NCBI GenBank assembly: GCA_017963875.1
Contig: JAGCTA010000169.1
Span: 1 to 15,293 of the forward strand
Direction of reading: 5' to 3'
DNA from: Victivallales bacterium
GTDB taxonomy: Bacteria > Verrucomicrobiota > Lentisphaeria > Oligosphaerales > Oligosphaeraceae
Length of the DNA stretch: 15,293 bases
Of the stretch, positions 1 through 8,975 are shown in pieces; position 1 is the first letter of the stretch, and each line of letters starts with the position of its first letter. The translations under genes and the position numbers were made by a program. The notes under the pieces are model-generated. The model saw only the letters and a list, made by a program, of their open reading frames with translations, was not told the DNA's origin and did not search any database.

Positions 1-257
1 GAGGTCTCGAAGGCGCGACTGCGCGTGTCCCTTGCAGACGCATCTCCGTCACGCGAGTATTTCCAGGCGAACCCCTCGTTTGAGTTGGTGTACGCGGGCT
101 TCGTGGGTGGTGACACGGTCGCCTCGCTGCGGCTGCCTCCGACGACATCGACGACGGCGACGCTGACGAGCGTTCCAGGAACGTACCCCGTCTCCGTCGG
201 CGGTGGCGTCGACGACAACTACGAGTTCGTCACGACGGGCGGGATGCTGACGGTGAC
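1..257 (+). repeat. Intragenic long repeat, copy 1 (GC-rich)
   Basis: This stretch encodes one MBG module and recurs 981 bp (327 codons) downstream in the same frame. The core from about 109 to 178 is almost identical at the DNA level to 1090-1159, while the flanks are diverged, mainly by synonymous changes. It probably arose by duplication of a four-module block. Confidence 0.85.
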
Positions 258-3200
258 CAGAGGCACGCCTGTGCTTGTCGGCGAGGTGACGGCCTCGGAT
301 ATCGTATATGGCGAACCCCTTTCAGCGGCGGTTCTGTCTGGCGATTTCGTCCAGACGGAAGGCCGAGCCCCCGTGGTTGGTAGTCTTGCCTGGAAGACAC
401 CCGAAACGACAGTCCGCCACTGCGGGACGTATTCCCGCGAGTGGGTTTTCACGCCCGCGAGCGAGTGCTTCAAGACCGTATCAGGGACTGCGGACATCAG
501 GGTCGTCCGCCGTCCCGTGACGATCGAGGCAGTGGATATTTCAAAACTTCAGGGAGAGGCGGATCCAGAACTTATGTGGACGTTCGCCTCCGGCAGCCTT
601 GTGGGCGGTGACACGGTTGCAGGCACTCTGACCCGCGAGTCGGGCGAGGCCCCGGGCGAGTATGCCATCGTGCGTGGGACGCTCTCGCTGTCCGCCGACT
701 ACGCCGTGCTCTTCGAGCCGGGCGTGTTCACCATTGAGGCCGTGTGGCTGACTGAAGGCGATGTGGTCGCCGAGGCTGGCGGCATCACCTACGGGCAGAC
801 GCTGGGAGATGCACCCCTTGCGGTTTCGGCGGTCCATCCCGCGACGGGCGCGGAACTCCCTGGAACGGTCGCGTGGGACGAGCCGTCGCTGAGACCCGAC
901 GCGGGCATCGGCGAGTTCTCGTGGACGTTCACGCCCGATCCGTCCAGCGGCCTGCCGCCGTTCCATGGAACAGCGGTCGTGGAAGTCTCGAAGGCTCGAC
1001 TGCGCGTATCTCTTGCCGATGCATCTCCGTCACGTGAATACTTTTGTGAAGACCCTTCCTTTGATCTTGTGTATTCGGGCTTTGTCAGAGGTGACACGGT
1101 CGCCTCGCTGCGGCTGCCTCCGACGGCCTCGACGACGGCGACGCTGACAAGCGCACTAGGAGAGTACCCGATTGTTGTCGGCGGAGGTGTTGACGACAAT
1201 TACGAGTTCGTCACGACGGGTGGGACGTTGACTGTGATACCAGCCACACCTGTTCTTTTTGGCGAAGTCATGACAACACCTTTGATTTACGGTCAAATGT
1301 TAAGGGAATCCACGATATCAGGCTATTTTGTTCATCCTGAATCCCTTGCATTTGTTCCTGGAATTCTTTCCTGGAAAAACATGGACAATCGAAAGCCTGC
1401 GAGTGGAGAGTATTCACGTGAATGGACATTCACCCCGATTAGCAACGTTTTCAATAAAGTGACGGGGACAGCAACCATTGTCGTTGATAAAGCACCCTTG
1501 ACGATATCCGCTAATAGCGTGGATGTTCTGCTTGGCGGACCCATGCCAGAATTTACGTTGTCATTCAAGGGGTTGATCAATGGTGAGGAGCCATCTGATC
1601 CAAGTGTAATCACACGACTTCCGTCAATTAGTTGTGACGCAGTTGATACTAGTCAGGAAGGAGTATATGAAATTCATCTCGCAGGGGGAAGTGCACCAAA
1701 TTATGCCATAACCCTAGTTGATGGAACCATGACTGTACAATTGCCTGCCCCATTTGTCCACAACATGGGAGTTGTCCACACAATATACGGAAATTTGCTG
1801 GGGAGCACAGAGATAATAGATCGTCCAGAACTTGAACACGACTATATATGCGACATTCCCTTTATCTACATTACCAACTCATACCCAATGTATAAAAAAT
1901 ACATCAACAGCAATTATATGATGGATGATCCTGGTGATTATGAACCAGATTATGCGTATTTTACCCATCCTGTGACAGGAGAATGTGTCTCTGGTGTTCT
2001 TGATTGGGAATTTGGCGATATTCTGCTTCCAGTAGGAACGTATGATGGATTTATCTGGACGTTTACTCCATTCCCAGGTCAGGGAGTCGGTCAAATTTCT
2101 GGAACATCCACTGTTGTTGTTGAGCGCAGACCCGTCAGGGTATTCGGAACAGAACAGATGTTCTATGCGGGGCAGAGAATTCCTGAATCAGTACTTGATG
2201 TGTGGTATTATCGGAGAGAAGACGTCATTGAAGAACCTCCGTGTTCTGGACGTCTTCATATAAGTGCTAATCTAAGGAATCCAAGCGTAGGTGTATATCT
2301 GTATTACACCTATGAAATTTCATTAGGCAATAACTATATTGCAGTCATGGATTTCGATGGTCCTAGGCTGACTGTAAGTTCTGAGAGTGTTCTTTTGAAA
2401 CCCAGATCAGCGTTTATTCGAACAGGAGAATCTGAACCAACAAGACTAAACTATTCGCTTTCATATTCAAGCGGGATCGATACAAGCAAAATCAGCGTGG
2501 ATTTCACGCGTGAACCAGGTACAGCCGTGGGAAAATACCGTTATATCATCAACAGTATCAGTTATCCTCCATCGCCAGGATTAATTGTAGAAGATACGGA
2601 AAATCCAGCCTACCTTTATATCTCATCGACATATGGAAGCGTTGCAATTGATTCATACACAATTAATTATGGAGACGGATTGCCAAAACCAAGTTATACT
2701 CTGAACAATGTGAATAGAAGTGATGTCAGTGGGACACCAGTTATTCTTGGAACGCCTGAATTGCCAGGGACATATATTATCAGCGGCAGTTCGCTGACCA
2801 TTACTGCCACTCCTGCTCCAACGGTATTTGATGGAATCCTGACTATTACAAGGCGTCCTGTGATGCTTAGCACAGGAACAGTTTACAAACAGCGGGGGCA
2901 AACTGACCCGATACCCAGTATCATTGTTGCTGATGGAATCAAACTTCCAGACGGGGCAATTTCGGGAAATCCAATCAGGCAGGCAGGAGAAAGACCAGGA
3001 GTCTATAAGTATCTGCCAAACGAAACGATGCAGAATAATCCTTTGTATGAGTTCTCTTTTTCAGAAGACAGCGTTCTGGTCATTTGCGGCAATACGAGTG
3101 AACAGTGGGAGATTAGTGATGTGAAGGCAACCAATGCCGTTTACGGGAATCCATTGAAGGAAACAGTCGTGAGCGGTACTGTGCGGAATGCATCGACAGG

Positions 3201-4512
3201 CGAAGAGGTATCTGGTCATTGGGCCTGGGTAACACCTGATGTCCCAGTTACTGAGGATAATCAGGAATACGATGCTGTATTCATATCTGATAATACTCAA
3301 CTGAAACCTTCAAATCCAGTGAAAGTTCGTGTAGCCGTCATGCCACGTTATCTTGTCATATTAATCCACAGCCATACCATTCAATGGGGGGATGATTTGC
3401 CTGAACTTACATACGAGATTGTCAGTGGGGCTTTATATGGAACTGACCATTTTACAGGAAGCCTGAAGGCGTATAAGGTCAATGAGTGGCTGTATCACAT
3501 TATTCAGGGGAGTCTTAGCATATCGGGTGGAATGTACGACTTGACAATCGTCAATTCAGCCGAGCAGATTCCATCGATATATGTAGATAGACGTCGGATG
3601 ACTGTGGCTGCATTGAATACAGCAAAGATTGAGGGAAGCAATGATCCAGACTGTCTGTATCGGATAACAGCAGGAAGCCTTGCTGAAGGGGATTCAGTCA
3701 CAGACATAACTTTTTCTCGCGAATCCGGTGAGGCTCCTGGGAATTATGCACTTGCGATTAGCAGCATTTCCACGGCCCTTTCACCAGACATGAATTGCTA
3801 CGATGTGACATTTGTAGATGGCACCCTTTCCGTTGTTGGCAATCAGCGTTCCATACCTTCTGCCCAACGCTCAAAGATCATTGTCAATGATTTTTGGAAA
3901 AATGGGATAAGCATCGGTGAGCCTGTCATTTGGGAAGACGAAGAATATGTCTATGGTGTCAACGCGTTTAGTAATCTTGAACATGCGATTTCCAGCGTGG
4001 AGGACAATGGGGTCATTTTCATCGCGCCAGGGGAGTATTCTGCTTCAAATGGGCTATGGATGATTGACAAGCCGCTTTCCTTTATTGGTGACGACCATGG
4101 GGATTCCGATGATGAGATTGTATTGCTTGGAACGATGAAGACCACTGGTTCAAACGTACAAAAACTGCTAATTTCAAATGTGGCGATTGCATCGGCGGAT
4201 GATTTGCTTCCAGCGTTGCAGATTGCTGATGGAGCAGGGGCAGTGTTTGTGCTTGACTGCCAGATAATAGGCAGTTCGAATGCGATATCCATCGGTTGTC
4301 ATACCATGGGTGTCAACTTCATATACAATGACATCAGTGCAGAGGGGGATTGCATTTTATGTCAACCTCATAATGGTCAGATACCTGTGATACCCTTGAC
4401 GCTTGTATGCAATTCCTTCATGGGTGCATCGGTAATTCAGGCACAGGGGTTTCCAGTTATCGCATCATCGAATATACTGAATAACATGAGTGTCTATGCC
4501 ATTGGAAACTGA
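1..4512 (+). CDS. MBG-repeat surface protein with C-terminal beta-helix (5' partial)
   Basis: The frame is open from base 1, so the N-terminus and any signal peptide lie outside the window; the GTG at 25 is only an internal codon and is used here as residue 1. The chain is a string of about 15 Ig-like beta modules of two alternating kinds. One is the MBG type: NPSF/DPSF, then 'GFVGGDTV', then GTYP or GEYP, then DNYEFV. The other is a YGX type: YG at 95, 256, 422 and 588, followed by a W-[VT]-F-T-P signature at 140, 300 and 467 and a V-x-x-[KR] strand. Later modules at about 876-1290 are more diverged. Residues from about 1313 to 1495 look like a right-handed parallel beta-helix (pectate-lyase-like fold), starting near 'GVIFIAPGEYSAS'. 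No LPXTG, PEP-CTERM or type IX sorting signal is visible at the C-terminus. MBG arrays are known from large secreted adhesin-like proteins, so an extracellular binding role is inferred; there is no direct evidence for an enzyme. Composition changes sharply near base 1050. Confidence 0.8.
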   Translation, partial: EVSKARLRVSLADASPSREYFQANPSFELVYAGFVGGDTVASLRLPPTTSTTATLTSVPGTYPVSVGGGVDDNYEFVTTGGMLTVTRGTPVLVGEVTASDIVYGEPLSAAVLSGDFVQTEGRAPVVGSLAWKTPETTVRHCGTYSREWVFTPASECFKTVSGTADIRVVRRPVTIEAVDISKLQGEADPELMWTFASGSLVGGDTVAGTLTRESGEAPGEYAIVRGTLSLSADYAVLFEPGVFTIEAVWLTEGDVVAEAGGITYGQTLGDAPLAVSAVHPATGAELPGTVAWDEPSLRPDAGIGEFSWTFTPDPSSGLPPFHGTAVVEVSKARLRVSLADASPSREYFCEDPSFDLVYSGFVRGDTVASLRLPPTASTTATLTSALGEYPIVVGGGVDDNYEFVTTGGTLTVIPATPVLFGEVMTTPLIYGQMLRESTISGYFVHPESLAFVPGILSWKNMDNRKPASGEYSREWTFTPISNVFNKVTGTATIVVDKAPLTISANSVDVLLGGPMPEFTLSFKGLINGEEPSDPSVITRLPSISCDAVDTSQEGVYEIHLAGGSAPNYAITLVDGTMTVQLPAPFVHNMGVVHTIYGNLLGSTEIIDRPELEHDYICDIPFIYITNSYPMYKKYINSNYMMDDPGDYEPDYAYFTHPVTGECVSGVLDWEFGDILLPVGTYDGFIWTFTPFPGQGVGQISGTSTVVVERRPVRVFGTEQMFYAGQRIPESVLDVWYYRREDVIEEPPCSGRLHISANLRNPSVGVYLYYTYEISLGNNYIAVMDFDGPRLTVSSESVLLKPRSAFIRTGESEPTRLNYSLSYSSGIDTSKISVDFTREPGTAVGKYRYIINSISYPPSPGLIVEDTENPAYLYISSTYGSVAIDSYTINYGDGLPKPSYTLNNVNRSDVSGTPVILGTPELPGTYIISGSSLTITATPAPTVFDGILTITRRPVMLSTGTVYKQRGQTDPIPSIIVADGIKLPDGAISGNPIRQAGERPGVYKYLPNETMQNNPLYEFSFSEDSVLVICGNTSEQWEISDVKATNAVYGNPLKETVVSGTVRNASTGEEVSGHWAWVTPDVPVTEDNQEYDAVFISDNTQLKPSNPVKVRVAVMPRYLVILIHSHTIQWGDDLPELTYEIVSGALYGTDHFTGSLKAYKVNEWLYHIIQGSLSISGGMYDLTIVNSAEQIPSIYVDRRRMTVAALNTAKIEGSNDPDCLYRITAGSLAEGDSVTDITFSRESGEAPGNYALAISSISTALSPDMNCYDVTFVDGTLSVVGNQRSIPSAQRSKIIVNDFWKNGISIGEPVIWEDEEYVYGVNAFSNLEHAISSVEDNGVIFIAPGEYSASNGLWMIDKPLSFIGDDHGDSDDEIVLLGTMKTTGSNVQKLLISNVAIASADDLLPALQIADGAGAVFVLDCQIIGSSNAISIGCHTMGVNFIYNDISAEGDCILCQPHNGQIPVIPLTLVCNSFMGASVIQAQGFPVIASSNILNNMSVYAIGN
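982..1238 (+). repeat. Intragenic long repeat, copy 2 (mosaic composition)
   Basis: This is the second copy of the MBG module at 1-257. Its first 60-70 bases have drifted to AT-rich codons, its middle (1090-1159) remains nearly identical to copy 1 and GC-rich, and its tail is intermediate. Downstream of it the gene is AT-richer throughout. Confidence 0.85.
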
Positions 4513-4528
4513 CGGAATAGTGTTCATG

Positions 4529-4556
4529 ATAGGCGATTTGCCTTGAAATCGCCTAT
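4529..4556 (+). terminator. Perfect 11-bp stem-loop after the MBG gene
   Basis: The arms ATAGGCGATTT (4529-4539) and AAATCGCCTAT (4546-4556) pair perfectly around the 6-base loop GCCTTG. The hairpin begins 17 bases past the stop codon of the MBG gene. It is followed by AAAAACAATATTTT rather than a clean T-run, so it is a weak intrinsic terminator at best, or a 3'-end stabilising or bidirectional hairpin. Confidence 0.5.
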
Positions 4557-4573
4557 AAAAACAATATTTTATC

Positions 4574-4716
4574 AACCTGAATCCGTGAAAAAGGAATCTG
4601 TTGGTTGGCATCGCTGACGATTGGAAGTTGGTTGGATGAACAAATTGAACCATGCCTTCCAATCATGGAAGCCGTTTGCCTGTCAACATGAGATAACCTT
4701 TTCACCGATTCAGGTT
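4574..4716. repeat. 143-bp element with 20-bp inverted ends and nested hairpins
   Basis: The left end AACCTGAATCCGTGAAAA (continuing AGG, 4574-4594) is the inverse of 4697-4716, which reads AACCTGAATCGGTGAAAAGG on the minus strand: one mismatch and one indel. Inside are further palindromes. GATTGGAAG (4619-4627) pairs with CTTCCAATC (4656-4664), and CTTCCA-ATCA-TGGAAG (4656-4671) forms an alternative hairpin. No target-site duplication is evident. It could be a small MITE-like repeat or a structured leader for the GH28 gene that follows. It carries no convincing coding sequence. Confidence 0.5.
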
Positions 4717-4764
4717 TTCGTATTTTGTGTACTTGGGGTTGATGATACATCAAGGAAAACTGAA

Positions 4765-6048
4765 ATGAGTAATGTAAGAGATTATGGTGCAGTTGGAAAT
4801 GGAATTGTGAAGGACACTCGAGCAATACAGGCGGCTATTGATGCGGGGGGCATTGTCACATTTACTCCAGGGGTGTATCTTACTGGAACCCTGTATCTGC
4901 ATAGCAATAGTTATCTGGAAATCCAGGCTGGGGCAGTCATTCTTGGAAGCCCAGACATGGAGGATTACAACGCTGCGGATTTTGTTCAGCAGAACGTTGC
5001 CAGCAAAGCGGAAGTTACCTCTGGGGGACATCTGATTGTTGCCGTCGAATGTGAAAATGTCACATTGACAGGTGGTGGGGGCATTGATGGGAATCAGCCC
5101 GCATTTGTCAATGAGGTCAACGAGGCTGCGCCATTTATGTACAAAAGGTCAATGCGTCCCGCGCAAATGATTTTCTTTTGCGAGTGCACAAATGTCCATG
5201 TCAGCAACCTTGTGCTTCGTAATTCACCATACTGGACTTGCTTTCTACATGGTTGCGAGGAAGTAACTATTACAGGACTCCATATCCATTCCCATGCCAT
5301 GGTATTGAACGATGATGGAATTGACATTGACTGTTGCCGTCGGGTGACCATTTCCGATTGCATCATTGATACGGGTGATGATTCCATTACATTGCGGGGC
5401 AGTGATGTTCGTCTGAAGAAAAAACGTGCCTGTGAATATATCGTTGTCAATAACTGTGTTCTGACAAGCCGATATGCCAATGCGATACGGGTAGGGGTCG
5501 GCAATGGCGTTATTCGATGCGCATCGTTTAACAATATTGTCATTACAGGCTATCGCACTGCGATTTCCATCGTTTCCAACTGGAGCAATGATCCCAAAAG
5601 CAGCAAGGGAGTCGATATCAGTGAAATAGATTTTTCCAACATCCATTCGACAGCGAGGCGTTTCCTGAATCTGAAACTGGATAATCTAAGTGACGGCGAA
5701 GCGAAGACTTCAGCAACCATTAAGGACATAAGTATTCGCAATGTCCGCGGGACAATGGAGTTGAACAATACTGTCCGAGGAAATGGAATAGGAATGGTTT
5801 CTGGTATCACATTGGATGACATACGTCTAACCAATTTTGGAAAAGGGACGGCATCAGATAAGGATTTCAAGGGGGCATGGGGGCATGTGTCCACGGATGC
5901 ATCATACGAAATAAGCAATGCTAAGGACGTCATTATACGAAATTGCAAAGTCGTCTATCCTGAAGACTCAAAGGGCTGGGCATGTGATTGTCGAATTACC
6001 GATGCAGATGTGTCATTTGAGAATACGACATTCAATTGTCAGAAATGA
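4765..6048 (+). CDS. GH28-family (polygalacturonase-like) beta-helix enzyme
   Basis: A 427-residue protein of the pectin-lyase-fold GH28 family, which hydrolyses galacturonan-type linkages. The N-terminus 'VRDYGAVGNGIVKDTRAIQ' is the usual GH28 opening, followed by 'GVYLTGTLYL' and repeated beta-helix coils. Two catalytic signatures are present: N182-D183-D184 (the NTD motif) and D205-D206 in 'DTGDDSITLRG' (the DD motif). The usual Gly-His-Gly is replaced by Ala-Asn-Ala at 238-240 in 'RYANAIRVGVG', and no clear RIK motif follows. ATG 4765 is chosen because AAGGA at 4752-4756 sits 8 bases upstream and the family's conserved N-terminus begins right there; the frame is open back to a TTG at 4621, but that stretch has no GH28 similarity. 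No signal peptide is visible, so a cytoplasmic role on imported oligosaccharides is inferred. The next gene starts 30 bases downstream, suggesting an operon. The substrate cannot be read from sequence, and activity is uncertain given the altered motifs. Confidence 0.85.
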   Translation: MSNVRDYGAVGNGIVKDTRAIQAAIDAGGIVTFTPGVYLTGTLYLHSNSYLEIQAGAVILGSPDMEDYNAADFVQQNVASKAEVTSGGHLIVAVECENVTLTGGGGIDGNQPAFVNEVNEAAPFMYKRSMRPAQMIFFCECTNVHVSNLVLRNSPYWTCFLHGCEEVTITGLHIHSHAMVLNDDGIDIDCCRRVTISDCIIDTGDDSITLRGSDVRLKKKRACEYIVVNNCVLTSRYANAIRVGVGNGVIRCASFNNIVITGYRTAISIVSNWSNDPKSSKGVDISEIDFSNIHSTARRFLNLKLDNLSDGEAKTSATIKDISIRNVRGTMELNNTVRGNGIGMVSGITLDDIRLTNFGKGTASDKDFKGAWGHVSTDASYEISNAKDVIIRNCKVVYPEDSKGWACDCRITDADVSFENTTFNCQK

Positions 6049-6078
6049 TAAAAACATAATGCTCTGAGGGCGAAAAAG

Positions 6079-8910
6079 ATGAGCAGAAAATTATTTCTTG
6101 TTTTGTTGGTCTTTGCTTGTACTTTTTATCTTGATGCGCAGGTGACTTTAGTAAAAATCCCAAGGGTTGAAAAACGCTGGATAAATGTAAAAATACTGAC
6201 TGAGCAGAAATCAACTCCTTGGAGTTTTGCTGCGGTTTTACATGGCTTTGTAAAGTTGGATAACCCAGGGAAAGATGCTGAAAGCGACACTCAGGCCAGG
6301 CTATTTCATGATGGCGAGAAATTATACTTCGGTTTTTTCAGAACTGTGGAGACTGCTTCTCTATGCAATGCAGAAGGGCGTGATGGCGCGGCGTATGCAG
6401 ATGACAGCATTGGGTTGCTGATAGCGCCTGATGCCGCTCATCCCGACAGTTTTTATCAGATAGCCATCAGTGCCAATGGCGCAGTCTATGATGAAGAACG
6501 TTTCCCTGATAATACTTTCAATGTTGGCAAGGATTTCAATTCATTGAAATTGAATGTTTTTAAAGGCGAGCGCGCATGGCTTCTGTATGCCTCGATTGAC
6601 TTGGCTGAAATCGGCATACTCGCGGGGCGGCAATTTGCCATCAGCCTTACATGTCATCTGAAGGAAACATCTGGGAAAGAAGAATATTCGACCTGGGCGC
6701 CGATGAAACGCATGTCATTTTTATGCTGGGAGAGTTTTGTGCCAGCGGTTTTGGATGGCCCCCAGTCAACGCCAGAAGTCTATACATTTTCTGATAAACC
6801 AGAACTATGTCTGGATGGCGAAGGTGAATTCGGTAGCAATGAGCGTTGGATACGTCGAAATGGCGCGTGGATATCCCCATATTTGAAGGGTTCAGGAACT
6901 CACTGCATTAACGTTACTTGCGAACCAGGTGCCGAGATTGGCAATTGGTTTCACACGTTGGCATTGGAACCTTCCACCCGCTATTTGCTGAAGTTCACCT
7001 GTTATTACGGCACATGTGAAACACCGAATCTTATTCCAGTGCGCATTCATTGCTTTGATGTACAGGGGACTGAACTGGCGGTTTTGGATGGCCCTGGCTT
7101 AGGTAACTTGGGCGGTGGCGTCTCAAATTACAAATTCGCCCCTTACAAGAAGGATTTTGTGACTCCTGAAGGCACGGCGAGTGCTGAATTGGAGGCAAGG
7201 GTGGTCAATACTGGCAGTGTGAATCTGGACTCAATCAGCGTCAGAAAATACACGCCTGTTACTCATATTCCCACTTTGGTTTATCCAGAGAACAATGCGA
7301 TTCTCAGGACGGATCAAGTCGAGTTCAAATGGAGTTTGTTTGCCAGGCCAGATCTTCGTCCAGGAACATTGACCATTGAATGTTCTCAAGACAGGAGTTT
7401 CCCCAAAGACAAGACACTGGTCTTTGGGGAATGTGCCCTTGACCCGATGGCTCGCGAGGGGTGGATGGAGAAACTGCCTATGCAGGGGCAATGGTTCTGG
7501 CGTGCGCGGTTTGATGGTGAAGACGGTGGTGTCTGGTCGAATCCGAATGCCTTTGTCATTGATTACAATGCTGAAAATGAAAAGATTTCACCAGAAATTC
7601 ATGGCATGACGCCACGAGGCAGAATGGCAACGAGGCCAGAAAAGGTGCAGATTGCCTATGATGATCCTGGGATTTCCTCTGGAATCGACAAAGTCCGCCT
7701 TTTTATCAACAGGAAGGATGTTACTTCCACGGCTGACGTGGCATCGGATGAAATCACTTTTCACCTTCCTGATGATAATGAAAGTTTTTATGAAATCCAA
7801 CTTTTTGTAACGGACCGTAACGGCAACAAGGCCGAGGAGAATGATTTTATAGCCGTTGCTCCAGGAAAAGGAGTGGTCAGGCTTGATGAAAAGGGATTTA
7901 TAACCATTGACGGCAGGCGATTCTTTCCAGTATCTGGATATGCACACATGGATAGCAAAAACTTTCCGTTCATGAGAGAATTCGGATTTAACTGCAATAT
8001 GTCGCCATGGATGACACCGCCTAATCCAGAACTATGGAAACTGATTGCGGATGCCACTCGTGCGGGCATTGTCACAATTCCAATAACAATTCCAGAATAC
8101 CTTTGGGGCAAGGGATTTGTCAAAAGCAACACACGTGCAGCCAAACGTTTTTTGGAAAAGGAGACAAGATATGCTGCAAAAATGCAAGGGCATCCAGGTA
8201 TCATCGGTTTCTATACTGGCGATGAATCCATTGATGCAGGCTACAGCATGGCGGCCTATCAGGAGTTTTATGAGGCTCTGAAGAAGGCTGCGCCAGATTT
8301 GCCGAAAATCTGGTTGCCGACGTATGGCCAAACAAACAGTTACGCATGGAAAGGAGCCGTCAAGGCCTGTGATATGTTTTTCCATGACGATTATGTCAGT
8401 CAAAGGAACCAGCATTTGAATATGTTCAAGGATATTGCACGCATCAGCCAATGGACAGGGGCGTTTCCATTTATTGAAATCCTTGGAGCACATGCGCCGA
8501 CAATTGATTGGAATAAGCCAGTGAAGCGTTTCCCCACGTATGAGGATATGCGTTATTGCTCCTGGGCTTCCATCGTGGCTGGGTCACGTGGCATGGCTGT
8601 TTATAGGGAGGGGAAGTATAAGTCACTTTCAGTCAATCCATACGAGAAAACGAACGCACCTGATTTCAACCAACGGCTTGGAAAAGTGCTTCAGGAAATC
8701 AATCAAGCAGTTCCATGGCTGATTTCAGATAAACTGCCCGAAAGGGCAGCCAAAGTTCTCACGGGGGACGTCAGGTTGCTGGAAAGGGTATATGATGGCA
8801 AGATTCTGACAATTGCTGTCAATGCTGGCGAGACGACCGCTGAAGTGGAACTAGGCAATGGACAGAGGATTACTTTGCAGAGATTAGGGGTTTCTCTAAA
8901 TTATTATTGA
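6079..8910 (+). CDS. Secreted multidomain CBM9-like / TIM-barrel glycosidase-like protein
   Basis: A 943-residue exported protein. A signal peptide covers residues 1-20, with probable cleavage at LDA|Q. Domains read in order: a CBM9/DOMON-like carbohydrate-binding domain at about 35-225 (with 'ADDSIGLLIAP'); a jelly-roll, CBM4/9-like domain at about 245-390; an FN3/Ig-like domain at about 395-495 that resembles the domains found before heparinase-type lyases ('LVYPENNAIL' ... 'WFWRARF' ... 'VWSNP'); a second Ig-like domain at about 515-592; an apparent TIM barrel at about 600-870; and a small C-terminal beta sandwich. The barrel has 'GFYTGDES' with D715 and E716 at a strand end, and 'FPFIEILGA' with E800. 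These are plausible acid/base and nucleophile residues by analogy with clan GH-A. The start is supported by GAGGG about 10 bases before ATG. The barrel matches no numbered GH family that I can name, so substrate and activity are open. The protein is likely anchored to plant or mucin polysaccharide use by its GH28 neighbour. Confidence 0.75.
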   Translation: MSRKLFLVLLVFACTFYLDAQVTLVKIPRVEKRWINVKILTEQKSTPWSFAAVLHGFVKLDNPGKDAESDTQARLFHDGEKLYFGFFRTVETASLCNAEGRDGAAYADDSIGLLIAPDAAHPDSFYQIAISANGAVYDEERFPDNTFNVGKDFNSLKLNVFKGERAWLLYASIDLAEIGILAGRQFAISLTCHLKETSGKEEYSTWAPMKRMSFLCWESFVPAVLDGPQSTPEVYTFSDKPELCLDGEGEFGSNERWIRRNGAWISPYLKGSGTHCINVTCEPGAEIGNWFHTLALEPSTRYLLKFTCYYGTCETPNLIPVRIHCFDVQGTELAVLDGPGLGNLGGGVSNYKFAPYKKDFVTPEGTASAELEARVVNTGSVNLDSISVRKYTPVTHIPTLVYPENNAILRTDQVEFKWSLFARPDLRPGTLTIECSQDRSFPKDKTLVFGECALDPMAREGWMEKLPMQGQWFWRARFDGEDGGVWSNPNAFVIDYNAENEKISPEIHGMTPRGRMATRPEKVQIAYDDPGISSGIDKVRLFINRKDVTSTADVASDEITFHLPDDNESFYEIQLFVTDRNGNKAEENDFIAVAPGKGVVRLDEKGFITIDGRRFFPVSGYAHMDSKNFPFMREFGFNCNMSPWMTPPNPELWKLIADATRAGIVTIPITIPEYLWGKGFVKSNTRAAKRFLEKETRYAAKMQGHPGIIGFYTGDESIDAGYSMAAYQEFYEALKKAAPDLPKIWLPTYGQTNSYAWKGAVKACDMFFHDDYVSQRNQHLNMFKDIARISQWTGAFPFIEILGAHAPTIDWNKPVKRFPTYEDMRYCSWASIVAGSRGMAVYREGKYKSLSVNPYEKTNAPDFNQRLGKVLQEINQAVPWLISDKLPERAAKVLTGDVRLLERVYDGKILTIAVNAGETTAEVELGNGQRITLQRLGVSLNYY

Positions 8911-8938
8911 TTCTGCCAAAGATATTTTTGATCCATGT

Positions 8939-8975
8939 TGAGGAAAAAAGTTGTAAAAAACGTTTTCTCATTTTG
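8939..8975 (+). terminator. Possible weak intrinsic terminator after the CBM9-like gene
   Basis: TGAGGAAAA (8939-8947) can pair with TTTTCTCA (8963-8970) with one bulged G, followed by TTTTG. The stem is AT-rich and weak, but it lies between two blocks of different function and just before a promoter-like sequence. Confidence 0.3.

Noticed and set aside
541..1199. Minus-strand frames of 136-141 codons within the MBG gene
   Set aside because: They are Arg-rich or Ser-rich shadows produced by the high GC of the first kilobase; the plus-strand frame has clear repeat modules.
4621..4764. N-terminal extension of the GH28 gene from a TTG codon
   Set aside because: The extension overlaps the palindromic element, is not a signal peptide and has no GH28 similarity. 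ATG 4765 has a good ribosome site and starts at the family's conserved N-terminus.
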